Assembly: GCF_963966145.1 (NCBI RefSeq)
Contig: NC_091050.1
Span: 21,390,001 to 21,454,000 of the forward strand
DNA length: 64,000 nt
Direction: 5' to 3'
DNA from: Tenebrio molitor
Lineage: Eukaryota > Arthropoda > Insecta > Coleoptera > Tenebrionidae
The translations under genes and the position numbers were made by a program. Numbering within the stretch: the stretch's first letter is position 1; every line of letters starts with the position of its first letter. The notes below the pieces were generated by a model, which saw only the letters and a program-made list of their open reading frames with translations, was not told the DNA's origin and did no database searches. Shown in pieces: positions 39,703-51,303 of the stretch.

Positions 39703-41686
39703 TGTAATGATTTGAATACATTACTTTTTCCGCCAAATATTTGAACCTGCGCAAAACGGTAACAAATGTGGTCGTTATCGTCATCGAATCGGAGGAGCCC
39801 TACGTTGTGATTTTCTTTTGGCGGAAAAAGGTTCGGAATGCAAACGGTGAGGGTTCCAGTTGGAAGAGTGCCGCAAATAAAACACACATGTGAGGGACGC
39901 CAAACTTTTATTTCATTTAATTATTCGCCTTCGGGAGCTTAGAGCTGGAGGTAACAAACTTTCGGCCGCGAGGGGACTCAGAAGAATAATCTGAATCATC
40001 TTGAGAGCAAGCGACGTTTATAGATATTCGTGGTATTAATGAACGTCAGACTATTTCGCCGACCAAGTAAGAGTCACAGAGCGTCTCGGGGTTGTACGAT
40101 TAGCATCACTAAACAGCATCAGCGAATATTTAGCTCCACCGTCCCCAACCAACCGTTTCCGGACAAAACCCCGAAATCTCTATAACCTCGACGGAAGCTT
40201 TACGAAAACATCCCGCCGCCGCATATGCGAAGACCTAGGTCCGCCTCCGCTAACGGCTTTAAATAACCGTAGCTTCCACAGAAATGTACTAAACAAACCC
40301 CACGACTTCCTGATTGTCACCCAGCTCCCATAGGGGCGCACTTACAACATTTTACTTTAACCTTTCCGAAATCTAGCAACAACACAAAGAAAAAAAACCG
40401 AGTTTAATTCAATCGAACCAGCGTAACATTTAAACGATGAGAAAATTCAGCTAAACAAAACGCAACATTAAACAATGACAAATAAACAAAACAAAACGCA
40501 ACATTAAACCATGCGCAAATAAAAGGGGACAAAACGCGAAGTAAAATAACGATAAAATTAAAAAAACGCTTTAACTGGCACAAATATCGGTAAGCAGCAT
40601 AAATAATGAATACAATAATCGTTGGTAATGTTAAACAAAAAGAAAATGGCGGGTCGAGTGCCGTTAGAAAATGCTAGTAAAAAAAACAAAATGGACGCTC
40701 GCGGTTCGGACGACGGCTGCTAATTTCCGAAATTACCTGATTACCAAAAAAAATGAACCTCCCGGGAGAAACTTAGGGATAACGCTTAAAATTAACAAAT
40801 GGGCGCTTCTTAAAGAAACAGCATGCAACAAAATGAAATCTACAACATACCCTTACCACGTGGTCCTGGCCTCAAAAACAAAACACAAAAAAAAACGCAA
40901 CGAAAGTGGGATAAATTACCCAGGTGAATTAAAAACGTTGAATTCCTCACGGGGACACAAAATATCCACTCGGAACGGTAGTGGAATTGTTCAGGTTTAA
41001 TTTACAAATTTGAGAAACTTGGATCGCTCTTCGCAAGGTGTGTTCGTTTCGAAAAACTAAACAAAAGTGACCTACCACCCTTCAACCATCCGCGCGAGCG
41101 AGCTTCAACCCCCGCTATATATATATATATATTTTTTTTGTTATAGCCTTTCCCCTTTCACCACTACGGGCCTATCAGGTACCTTGCGGTCGGCTTTTTT
41201 CTTCTCTTTTTTTCCTATGTGGTGCGGCGGGGCTCCGGGGTACTTTCCCCGGCTACCCACGCCCACCCTCTCTTCTCCTTCCTCCTTTTTCTGGACGCCA
41301 CAACACGAATACAAACACAAACATCCATGGGAGGCCCATCCGGCCTGGGATTCGAACCCTGCTGACCTCGCGGTGGTGTCGGAAGAGTGTCGCTCTTCCT
41401 TCCACCACCCTACCGTCAGCCCCTGAAAGACATACACACACATCCATGGCCCGGCGGAGGTTCCTCCCTTGGAAAAAATCCTCCCCCTTCGGTGAGATTC
41501 GAACCCACTAGCGCCGGGACCGCGACCTCGGAGCACTGTCTCCGACAGCCATGCGGCCACCGAGCTACCAACCCCCGCTATATTTCCGCTCGTAGTTCCT
41601 CGTCTAGCCGCTAGTACCTTAGTATTTGGCGCGCTGTTGTGGCGGTACCGAAAATTTAAATTTAAATTTTAAACTGGGTCACTACA
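39703..41686 (-). mobile_element. Solo LTR, family 1, copy 2 (antisense), with SINE insertion
   Basis: Same termini as 17838-19666 (TGTAATGATTTGAATACATT ... AACTGGGTCACTACA), flanked here by ACTT (39699-39702, 41687-41690). Blocks matching copy 1 include GCAAACGGTGAGGGTTCCAG and the 40630-40900 segment (GGCGGGTCGAGTGCCGTTAG). Copy 2 lacks about 300 bp around copy-1 position 18050-18390 and contains a 449-bp SINE. Confidence 0.75.
41121..41569 (-). mobile_element. Dimeric tRNA-derived SINE, long form, minus strand
   Basis: Reverse complement of the 25811 SINE, with the same two tRNA-like units and B boxes, but with about 60 extra bases (GC-rich, containing GGTACTTTCCCCGG) between the second unit and the tail. 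The tail is a (TA)n/T-run on the plus strand. AACCCCCGCTATAT flanks both sides (41107-41120, 41570-41583). Confidence 0.88.
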
Positions 41687-41690
41687 ACTT

Positions 41691-42840
41691 TATTGGTGAT
41701 GTTCGTTTTTGTGAGTTATTTTCCCGTTGGCTTCAATAAATGTCTCGAAACAAGTCAATATTAACCGTTTGGTCCCAACTTTGAGAAGACGATGTGGCAT
41801 TTTCTTTTTGAATTGTAAAATTTTGTACCAAAACTCAATTTTATAGATATGCGCACACTGTACGTCGAAAAACGTTTGCGCAAGTCGTTCTCCCTTCTGT
41901 CTTCTGTGAGCGTGACGTTTCTGTCAAAATGGCGCCTCTGAGAGTTGCCAACTGCGACTGGATTTAGTGTTATCTAAAATTCCCTATCAATAACCTAGTA
42001 ACTGAAAAGTTACTACGGAGTGGTCACAATCAAAATGAATAGATTATACATGCTACATTACATGCTCGGTTCGCGTAGTCTGTACGCGCCCTTACGTTTT
42101 TACATTCAAGGTCAGTTCGAAGTGTTTATCTAGTATCTCACAATTTCACTAATGCTAGATTATTATTGTAAATTGTTGTAAAATTCATCTTTGTCAATCG
42201 AATTTTTTAAAATTTTAAAGTGCACTGTTATGTTCCATTGAATCAATGTCATAATCACCTAATCACTGTGACCATCTTCTACTTTAATATCAGTTATGTT
42301 GTGTCTGTGTAATTCAAAATTAAAGTCATCTTCACTTGAAGTAAATTAAACATAACGTTATCTTTTCACTATTCATCACTCAAAATAATAACTTATATTC
42401 ATGACTACCACCTTACAGACGAAGTGTTTACCTTACTCAGCAATTCAAAATTTGTTTATACTTAATTGAATTTAGCTCCGTTTGGTTAGTGTGCCTAGTT
42501 TAAGCTTTGGTGTTGCTAAAATTGGCTAATAAAAAGAGAAAAAGACAACAATGTTGTTGGATGACTTTACCGCGCTAGTGCAAAAAAGTATGTCACTATG
42601 ACATTTAAACGGGGTTTTCTTATTTATTTGCGTCCGATAAAACAATCGGGTAAACCATGACTGACTATCGTGGTTCAGTTGGGAGTCCTAGTTTAAACAT
42701 TAGGTGCTGTTGGCAAAAAAAAACATATATTATTTAAGTCCTCTAACCTCTTATGGAAAAACTTGTTGTCAAATACAGCAATAATTATTTCTTCAAAAAA
42801 AAAAAATAAATTATCACCTAGCATGCTTTGTGTGCAAAAT
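41691..42840. other. No gene seen
   Basis: A+T-rich. The words GTCTTCTGTGAGCGTGACG and AATGTTGTTGGATG do not pair with others nearby. No coding frame. Confidence 0.3.
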
Positions 42841-43066
42841 TTTTTTGTTCGACGCTGTCAGAATTTGAGAATTTTCTTCTGTGTGAACGGATTTTGATAA
42901 ATGTCACAACTTGTCAAAACGAAACGTCAAGCTAATTTTAAAGATTCTAAGCGATTTGGAGCCTTTATTAACGGGCTCGTCGAACAAAAAAAAACGAGCA
43001 TTTTAAAGGCCCACGAGTGCCAAAAAAGTCCAATTTACACACAAACTCGTTAGATAAACTATTATA
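42841..43066. repeat. Dispersed repeat with GTTCGAC MITE, copy 5
   Basis: TTTTTTGTTCGACGCTGTCA to GGGCTCGTCGAACAAAAAAA (42841-42993), then CACGAGTGCCAAAAAAGTCC and ACAAACTCGTTAGATAAACTA. Same orientation as copy 4. Confidence 0.7.
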
Positions 43067-44300
43067 CTATTGTTTTTCGGCATTCAGAAATTTTTTAAAT
43101 TTTTGCACTACAATACATAATTACAATCAGATTTTAATAACTGATAAGTAAATAGGAGTTTTAAATTAGTAAATATGTAATTCTTTTTATTCCGAGCCTA
43201 CTAATTATAAGTGGAACTTACAATTTACTTTCAATTTAAGTAATATAAGAATATAGAAATTACTCTGACGGATATCTTAGTGGTTAGGCGGGCAATATTT
43301 TTTTAACAATATGTACTGATAAGACAAAGTTTTTATCAGTTAAAAATGAAAATAGAAATTAATCTGTACCCTAATTCCACATAATTCACCTAATTAATCT
43401 ACAAGTCTTAAAATACCTACATACACGTTTCGGGAATTTTTATAAAAATGTGTTTTTCGAAAGAAGTGAATCCTTTCAATGGATTTGTTAAAGTGTCGAG
43501 AAACATACAAATTTATTTATAATCAAGTACAGTTTACATTTTATAGATATAGGTATATTTTATTTAAAAAAACAATTTCTCCCTATTTGAAAACTATGTC
43601 CACTAATCAATTGCAAGTATTGTAAATTCGTGTAGCAACACGAAGATAATTATCAAACTCAAAGAAAACAACACGGTCGTTACTTATTTGCGGTTTATCC
43701 TTCATTATCACTTTACTGACGTCAAGACTGATTGCAATTTTACCAGTCAGCATACAAAATCTGTTCGAGATTTATTAGGATAACAGGTAAGTAAAATGCT
43801 TTCATTTTCAATAACCTCGATTTAAAAAAAAAACTATATATCTAAGTGTAATGTTTTAAAAGTCTATATGTATTTAAAATTATAAAATAATTAAATACAC
43901 AATGTCAAGATCGTTATCACCTTCAAAAGAATTAAGTCAGAATTAAATAAGACAGATTAGATGATTTGAACTGTACAAAAAATTATCTAATTGATCATTA
44001 TAGCATTCAGTATAATACAAGCTATGTAAGGTGGACTAATGCTATGGACCTATAATAAAAACCAAAAATTAGTAACTGTTTCTGTAGCAATTAATTATGT
44101 ATTTATACAATAATATCTCACATATTTTTCTTTATTAGAAACATCTTGCGTAAATACAGCGTTTGTTGTAAAGTTTTATGTTCCTGCTATAATAATAAAC
44201 ATATATTTAATGTATTCAGTAGGAATTTATACTCGATTAGAGATCATTACGTAAAAACGAATAATAAAGATTAACATTCTTAAACATCATTTCTTCTTGC
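43067..44300. other. No gene seen
   Basis: Strongly A+T-rich; contains a pyrimidine-poor region and CTGTTCGAGATTTATTAGGATAACAGGTAAGTA, which has a splice-donor-like end (43763-43796), but no exon can be defined. Confidence 0.3.
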
Positions 44301-44329
44301 ACCGTTTTGGCTCAAAGCGAATATAAAAA

Positions 44330-44815
44330 ACGTCACGATATATTCGCTAAAATTATACACATGAATTTAGCTGTTAAATTCAATTTATTAAAGAATACAC
44401 AACCACATTATAGTTATACACCATAAAGTTGTTTGGAAAATGACAGTTACAAGTTATATTTTGATAGAACAGTTTTAACTGACATTCATATTAAGCATAA
44501 CAGACCAGACATTATAATTTTAAATAAACAACAAAAGCAAGCATATCTTTTAGATATAGCTGTTCCAAATTCACATAATATAACACAGACATATAACACA
44601 AAAATTAATAAATATTTAGAGCTCTCCGTTGCTATGAGAAATCTTTGGTTTCGATTTTACCACTTGTAATTTCAGTAACGGGAATAGTACAGCAATCTCT
44701 TTTTAAAAATTTAAAAATTCTGGATTTAGATAACACATTGGTAGTTGAAATTCAAAATAGTATATTAAAAGACAAGTTTCATAAGACCAGTCTTGAAGCA
44801 CGAATTCAAGATTAA
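44330..44815 (+). pseudogene. Non-LTR retrotransposon C-terminus with PD-D endonuclease motif
   Basis: The frame 44433-44669 contains 'NRPDIIILNKQQKQAYLLDIAVP', where P-D and the downstream D fit the restriction-enzyme-like endonuclease of R2/NeSL-type retrotransposons. A matching upstream piece (from 44335, 'KIIHMNLAVKFNLL') and a downstream piece in another frame ('LVISVTGIVQQSL', 44660-44815) show at least one stop and one frameshift. The reverse transcriptase is not present nearby on this strand. Confidence 0.6.
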
Positions 44816-44886
44816 AAAACGAGTGGCGTAGCCACGAGTTATTTTAAAGAATGAGTGCTTCAAGGTCTTATGAAACGAGTTTTTTA
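44767..44886. mobile_element. Fold-back MITE with inner palindrome
   Basis: AAAAGACAAGTTTCATAAGA and TCTTATGAAACGAGTTTTTT form the outer arms, with further pairing of TCTTGAAGCAC / GTGCTTCAAGG. At the centre is ACGAGTGGCGTAGCCACGAGT. It terminates the retrotransposon remnant's frame. Confidence 0.65.
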
Positions 44887-45495
44887 TACTATTTTTTGTA
44901 ATTTGTCCTTTTTAAGCCGTTTTTAAACAAAAATGTTTACTTTCGTCGAATTAGGGATTTTTGTGGCGGTTGGTAATGTCTTAATTTTAAAAGTGAAAAA
45001 AAATTTGATCAAGTCTTCAAAGTCGCCTTTTGTTTTACCCAAATTCTGTCACAAAACATGAATATGAAAGATTATAATCTTTCATGTACGCCCGCTGAAA
45101 TACGTGAAATTGCCAAAAATACGGTCGCGAATTTGTTGCCTGATAAATCCTGATAAATAATTCTTTGCACATTTTGTAATTTAAACTGACACGCATGACG
45201 GATCAAGCTTTGCCAACCTAAAAATTTTCGTAAAATGTTCCGTGAAATAATGGCTATAAGGAGATCCCAGATGATGACGTCGCGTTCGTTAATATGTCTA
45301 TTAGAGAATCAAAATGGAGGCAAATTACAAAAAGGTATATTATTATACTCATGTCACATCGTGAGGAAGTTCCTTAACATTGATACAGAACATAATAAAA
45401 CACAACAAAGTCAAAACGTGGAGGCCAGACGCCGGTAATTATGTTGATAAGCACTGCACTATTACTTGATAGTAATATCCGTAATAGTATATGTA

Positions 45496-45893
45496 CACTT
45501 GCTTTCAAAACTTTCGCGTACACCTATTTTTCGTTGTTTTAAATCAGGGTTGTAATTAATCAATTCTGACATTTAAACTTTTAAAAAGTCAAAATGACTC
45601 GATTGACAGAGCAAGACTAAGTTTTGATGCTTTCCAAATTAGAAGAAGAGTGGTCCATAAGAAGGGTTGCTACTCATAATGGGCTAAATAAAAGCACTGT
45701 TCTACAGGTAATAAGTAAAGAAGAGGTGGAAAACAAGAAGGAACCGTGAGTAGAAGACCGATCATAATTTTTTTAATTGCTGTCAATGTCACCTTTAACC
45801 TAATCTCAAAATTACCCGTTCACACTGCTTAAATTTTGCAAAATCGTTGTTACTTGATTTTGAATGTGTACGCGAAAGTTTTGAAAGCAAGTG
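45496..45893 (+). mobile_element. Tc1/mariner-like element, deleted, HTH remnant
   Basis: CACTTGCTTTCAAAACTTTC on the left, GAAAGTTTTGAAAGCAAGTG on the right, TA flanks (45494-45495, 45894-45895). From the ATG at 45594 the frame resembles a transposase helix-turn-helix ('KLEEEWSIRRVATHNGLNKSTV') but has an in-frame stop after eight codons. The catalytic domain is deleted. Confidence 0.75.
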
Positions 45894-46122
45894 TACTCCG
45901 GCAAAATTGCGCCGTGCCGCCGGGTGGAGGTGGGATACGAAACACAATAATGAATATAAGCGTTAATTCCAGAATAATTAAATTAGTGCACTAGTGCAGA
46001 TACCCGTTGGAACAGCTAAAATGTAACATATCAGTCATAGGATATGTTGTATGAACTGAGTTTGTCTCAATGATTTAATTAAACAAAAATGATCCTTAGA
46101 CATTCAGTACAAGACGTACCTA

Positions 46123-46370
46123 CTGTTGCGAGCAAAAAAAACTGGTCGTCAAAATCATGTTTTGACGCAATGGAAAATCCTTCATTGTAAAATGATCGTA
46201 AATATCATAACCTATCATCATGTTGTATGACATAATTGACATTTATTTAATTTTTTGACACTTTGTTGACGTGGGCAATTGGGCATAATCAGCCAGGGAA
46301 AAAATTTTGAATTTGTGACAATCTAAATTTTGAAATGACATTGACGACCAGAATTTTTTGCTCTCGACAG
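46123..46370. mobile_element. TA-flanked MITE, arms CTGTTGCGAGCAAAAA
   Basis: CTGTTGCGAGCAAAAAAAAC followed by TGGTCGTCA pairs with TGACGACCAGAATTTTTTGC followed by TCTCGACAG, with TA at 46121-46122 and 46371-46372. 248 bp, non-coding. Confidence 0.75.
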
Positions 46371-46372
46371 TA

Positions 46373-46560
46373 GCATATTAAAGAGATGTGAACCGAAAAA
46401 TTTCATCCAAAGAGGACAAAAACTTTGAGAGTCAAGTTGAGTTAATAATCCAATAATGTCATGATCGATACATATTATCAAAGGCTTTAGAGAAATCAGT
46501 ATGAATGGCATATCGCTGCGAACAAGAATCTACAGAATTGGATATAAACTGGGTAAATTT
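46373..46560 (-). pseudogene. Reverse transcriptase fragment (non-LTR), minus strand
   Basis: Around 46505-46470 the minus strand reads 'TDFSKAFDNMY', the first catalytic motif of non-LTR reverse transcriptases (aspartate plus F-S-K-A-F-D). Surrounding residues are consistent for about 50 codons, then stops appear. No other domain remains. Confidence 0.55.
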
Positions 46561-46943
46561 TGTGACAGTTGATCTTCCTTACTTTGTTCTTTCTTTTTTC
46601 CCAAACTAGGTCGTCTTTTTAGTTGAGAAATCCTAACATACTCGTACATAGCCTCATTTTAAGCATACCTTCATTTATTGTGATAAATGACAAACTGAAG
46701 ATTTTGTCTCTGTCAACTGTGTGTTGACAAAAATACATATTTTCGAAGAACTAGCAGATATGCATCTAGCGTATGGTGTTGCTAACGGCAATGGCCGAGA
46801 GGCTGCAAGAATTTATGGAGAACGATTTCCCAATAAGCAGCAGCATCATCATACATCTTTTACAGTAATTCATCGATGTCTTCGAGAACTTGGAAAATTT
46901 GAGTGGTCTATGACAGATGCAGGACGTGACAGAAGAGTTCGTA

Positions 46944-48287
46944 TATGCCGTTCACGATTGTTTTAAACACGCAGGAGGCCACGATATTTTTTTGTTAGAT
47001 TGGCGTCAGGTCCTGTCATATGACGTTTCGTTATTAAATATTCGTCTTGTTGTCAATTCCCTAATTGATTTAGGGCCGGTTTTTCAATCGATGATTAATT
47101 TTTGATTAAGGTTTAATTTCTAATTAACACAATGTTACCGTTTTTCAACCTATGATTAACAAAAAAGTTCATGTTAATTCTTGATTAACTTAATCATACG
47201 ATGTTCTGTGAATTAATCGGAATTTAATGATTAACGTCAAAAGTGACATTGCCAATTTATTGAAAATTTATTATTAAAATAGTAAAACCATGAGCAAAGA
47301 ATAATGATTGATTATATTTATGACGTTAATGCTTTATAGTAGTGATGAAGAGCCACGAAGGCCAAAAACTATACGCTTTAGGCCCAATCACTTCGAAGAA
47401 TGGGACCAAAAAGATTTTTTTAGTCGCTTTCGTTTGTCTTCGCGAACAGTAGAAAGATTGTTAGAAGCAATAGAAGAAGCTATTTCCTATCAAACTAACC
47501 GATGAGTGTTGTGGAGTAGTCTGCATCAAATTCAGGGGTTAAAATACCAGCAAAATGTTTATTTCAGAAATGACTGTCTATCGCCTCAAAATCAGTTGCT
47601 TTTTAGTCTGCGATTTTATGCAATAGGAGCGTGGCTGGAGACTTGTGGTGTACACAAGTAGAGATCTAGCGGCGTTGCGTCCAAATTATATTAAAATCTC
47701 CCCAAACCGAAATGAAATTAACGAATGTAAACAAAAGTTTTTTATAGTACTTCTAGAAATAAGTGAAAACAGAGTCAATTGCTTTATGGATGTAATTATC
47801 CTTGGTAAAATGGTTAGAGATTGATACCCAACTGTTAGGGCACAATAAAAGCAATTGACTCTGTTCTCACTTATTTCTCTTTAACAAGGTTTGAGTGGTG
47901 GGAAACGACGTAGGAGGACGCCCTAAGGGTGTCCACAAGTAGCTAAAGTAAACAATTACCTAAATTTGAAATTGTTACAAATCACAAACCACCAAGTTGT
48001 CAAATTTGACAGAAAAGTTAATACCAACGTAACAAACTTTCAGTTAATTTTTAATTAGCCAATCATAATTGAATTTTGGTTTGAAAAACGCTATTCATGA
48101 TTAATTTGAAATTAATCAAGAAGTAATGATTAGCTAATCAAAATGTTAATCATCGATTGAAAAACCGGCCCTAAGTGTAAATCAATTATAACCTAAAATA
48201 GATTTATTATGCCAAATCACAATATTGCCAACTAAAATGTCAGATTTTCATAGACAGTCCGAATTTGAAACAATCGTGAACGGATAA
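46944..48287. mobile_element. Element inserted in the mariner relic (TIR CCGTTCACGATTGTTT)
   Basis: CCGTTCACGATTGTTTTAAA near the left end and TTTGAAACAATCGTGAACGG near the right end. TA dinucleotides flank it (46942-46943, 48288-48289), and removing it restores the order of the transposase relic. It is a Tc1/mariner-like non-autonomous element that later received a Harbinger piece. Confidence 0.65.
47073..48171 (+). mobile_element. PIF/Harbinger-type element nested inside, with HARBI1-like fragment
   Basis: GGGCCGGTTTTTCAATCGAT on the left, ATCGATTGAAAAACCGGCCC on the right. A frame at 47308-47505 contains 'RPNHFEEWDQKDFFSRFRLSSRTVERLLEAIEEA', an N-terminal HARBI1-like segment. TA flanks are seen, but the usual 3-bp TWA duplication is not exact (TTA left, TAA right). 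Inside, 47755-47879 is a further hairpin (AGAAATAAGTGAAAACAGAG / CTGTTCTCACTTATTTCT). Confidence 0.7.
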
Positions 48288-48912
48288 TACTGTGGCATTA
48301 GAGGAAAATGTCTTGGATCCTGTTACTAATAATCCGAGAACTAGTGTTCGAACTGTAGCACACAAACTTGGAACCAGTGCTTCAACAGTGTGGCGAGTTC
48401 TTCGAGGACAGCTCTTAGACCCTTTTAGATTTCAAAAAGTCCAGGACCTGAATCGTAATGACTTTGATCAACGAGTACACTTTTGTAGGTGGTTTTTGAA
48501 CAGCACAGAATGAACGGTTCCCAAAGTTGATACTTTTTGCCGATGAGGCTGCGTTTACAATGGAAGCAATACTCAATAGCTATAACATGAGCGTGTGGGC
48601 TGAACAAAATCTTCATGCAATACATGGTAGGTTATCAACACATATATTTTTCGGTTTGGGATTGTTGGCAACTATATATTTGATAGATCCATTTGCGTTG
48701 ACGGATTGCTAAATGGGGGCGGCTTACACATTTTTTGGGAAATGACGCAATGGAGTAGACTCAGTCGATCTACAACTGAGACATGAAATAATGTGGTTTA
48801 TGCATGACGGTGCACCAGCACATTTTAGTCGCCAGGCACCACGATGGCACGTGCTTTTCACGATGCCACGTATCCGGATAGATGGATGGGTATTCTGGCT
48901 GAATAAAAATGC

Positions 48913-49081
48913 CCAAACATCAACGAGTAAAATTGTCTAAAGCAAAAATGTTTGAGTTAGAATTGGGAAATGTATCAGATATTAAAAATTAGGTCGTGTA
49001 ATTTTTGGCAAGATTAATTCCAGTATACAAACTTTAACGTTAATTGAGAAAATGACAACCTATTTACAAAAACATATTGAT
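48913..49081. other. Short spacer, no gene
   Basis: Words TTTGGCAAGATTAATTCCAG and TTAACGTTAATTGAG recur in inverted form near 36100-36140, another trace of a dispersed repeat. Confidence 0.3.
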
Positions 49082-51240
49082 TTACAATGCAAAAATTTCT
49101 GATAATAATGCGGAATCTGGAAAAGTGCCCCGAATGCTTGCAGCGTTTCCACGTTGAATGGCAAGGGAAATTCTCTCAAAAAGGAATTTCTTTGATTTTG
49201 AATCGCCTGATTCCGCGATAAGTCGGTTTCCGATGACATTAATGAAATCAATGGTTTCTTTGCACCAAGGGCCTAAGGTTTCAAAGGCTAACCCTTTAAA
49301 TATGTAGTTTGACGAAATAATTGAACTATATTTGCTATGTTTGCGCTTGCAAGCCATTTCAGCGGCAAAACCTGAGGCTTCAGATGTTTTCAATACGTAA
49401 CTGTCTGCAAGTGTATCTACAACAGTAACGTCCCAAACCAAAGGTTGACATTTAATCCACGGTACTAAAGTCATCCCATCAGGGCGTTTTCCGTCATCCC
49501 GAGACAGTCCGTTTGGTTCTAAAGTTGAATTAACATGAATAGAAGCAAAGACCGGTTGATAATAGAATTAATTTCAATGTATCTTGAAAATCTACCACTG
49601 CTTTTGGAACAACTTAGACCGTGAATGTCAATCTTAAACCAACACAAACTTGGAAGGAAGTGTTATCTAAAAGAGTACCAATATTAGGAGAAGGTATTGC
49701 ATGTAACCAAGATCCTGATTCTCTGCATTAGTGCATTGCAAAGCCTTAAAACGAGCGAAGTCTCTAGGTGAATTAAAGATTAAGTCATTGACAATTATTC
49801 GTTTGATATTGATATTATCCCAATTCTTCTGAAATTGTGGAATTGTTGGTCTTTCGTTCTCATTTTCTACATCCCAGACTGCTAAAGCTTCATCATAATG
49901 GTGAATAATAAGCTCATTATCCTTTGAATTTAGTAATTGAGAAACAAGCTTTTTAACACCATGAACTGAAGATAGGAAAGCAGGGAGGCAAATATCGGAA
50001 ATGCGGCGAATCCACCAAATCTAATCGGTAAAGTGGACTGACACCATTGTAAATCAGTTAAACGTAAATTAAGTATTCTTTTTAAAGAAGAATCAATTGA
50101 ATTAACATAATTAGAAATTTTCCAAAATGGAGTTGTTCTTAATAAAAAATTAAATTTTGGTATGTTGATTAAAGTATAAGCCACGTGTCTGCTAAGAAAT
50201 TCAGTTTTATTTCAAAGATTTTCAACTGTAATTATAGTTTTTTTCGACAGTGTTTTTGAAGCCTTGGTCAAAGATTGGAGAGCCAAAAAGAGATAAACTT
50301 CCTCGGTCACAAATTTTAATACCTGGTGCTAAATTTTAAAATTCCTTTATGACTTTTAAATCTGTGTCTCCAGAACAGCAGAAGATATCGCATGTTAAAG
50401 TTTAATTCAAGATCAATTTTTCTGGATAAATTGATAACTTTCTTAAAGTCAGACAAAACTACTTCTGGGTAATCAGCCAAGGTTCCATCATCTAAATACC
50501 AAATATTCAGTTGAGAATCCAAAGATAAAATAATTGGTTAAATGGCAAGACTAAAAATCATAGGACTACAAGGATCTCCTTGTTGGGCTCCAACAGAAGA
50601 AGAAATTAAATGATCACCGAAAAATAAAGTTGAAGGATTCTTATAGCATTGATAAAGATAAGGGTAAAGAAGTGGGGTATGACATTAGACTTCTTTTAGA
50701 ATACAATCTCGTTCGTCTGAGTTAAATGCGTTTTCGAAATGTAATTTAAGAACAACTTTGCCACGGTTTTGGCCATTATTCACAAAGGTTCGTGTGGTAT
50801 GAATTGCTGCTTCGCATCCTAGCTTAGTTGCCACTCCAAGTTGGTGTGGAGATAAATACAAATTTACAATATCACGACTTTGAAAGCAGGCTAGCTTTGA
50901 AGTCAATCTTCGTAAACAGTTTCCTATAGCAATCAGTCTAATTCCTCCATCTTTCTTATGAAGGGCGCATAAAGACGCACCATATAATAAATGACAAATT
51001 TCTGAAGGAAGTTGGCCAGACAATAAAAAATTGCACAGTTTTGTTAAAGCTCTTAGTGCCTGCTGACCTGCTTCACCCGCTGACTAAGATATAATATCTT
51101 TCAAGTATTGTGGTCTCTTGCCATCTAAAGCTGGTGAAGAACCGGAAGGAAAGGCATTGATAGCTTCTCGAAAGTTTTGCTCATTGACTATTAAAGAAAA
51201 GTCTCCCGGTTTGAAAGCGTCTGGAAATAAAAGTTCGCGA
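49082..51240 (-). pseudogene. Reverse-transcriptase element, minus strand, decayed
   Basis: Minus-strand pieces in order: 'CALHKKDGGIRLIAIGNCLRR' and 'KLHFENAFN' (51023-50685; fingers and motif A, where the catalytic aspartate is replaced by histidine), 'WYLDDGTL' (50522-50316; motif C intact), a long decayed connection, and a C-terminal part with 'RPDGMTLVPW' then 'LVWDVTVVDTLADSYV' (49500-49082), a possible P-D..D endonuclease-like motif. It ends 'ISLAIQRGNAASIRGTF'. Such RT proteins recur in arthropod genomes; the clade is uncertain. Frameshifts and stops break it at least five times. Confidence 0.65.
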
Positions 51241-51303
51241 GATGGTGAAGGATGTTTTTTTTAATTGAATGTCGTGTCGTGGCGTGCCGAGATGAGTATT
51301 GTA

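Larger units (their letters stand above)
46721..48912 (+). pseudogene. DUF4817 mariner transposase interrupted by nested elements
   Basis: The N-terminal helix-turn-helix (46745-46943: 'ELADMHLAYGVANGNGREAARIYGERFPN', shortened here) breaks off after 'DRRVR'. The protein resumes at about 48290 ('ALEENVLDPV', 'VRTVAHKLGTSASTVWRVL', 'LFADEAAFTMEA' with one catalytic aspartate) and decays to 'IMWFMHDGAPAHFS' at about 48780, a second catalytic region. The gap of 1.34 kb is the insertion at 46944-48287. Stops and frameshifts mark it as inactive. Confidence 0.7.
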
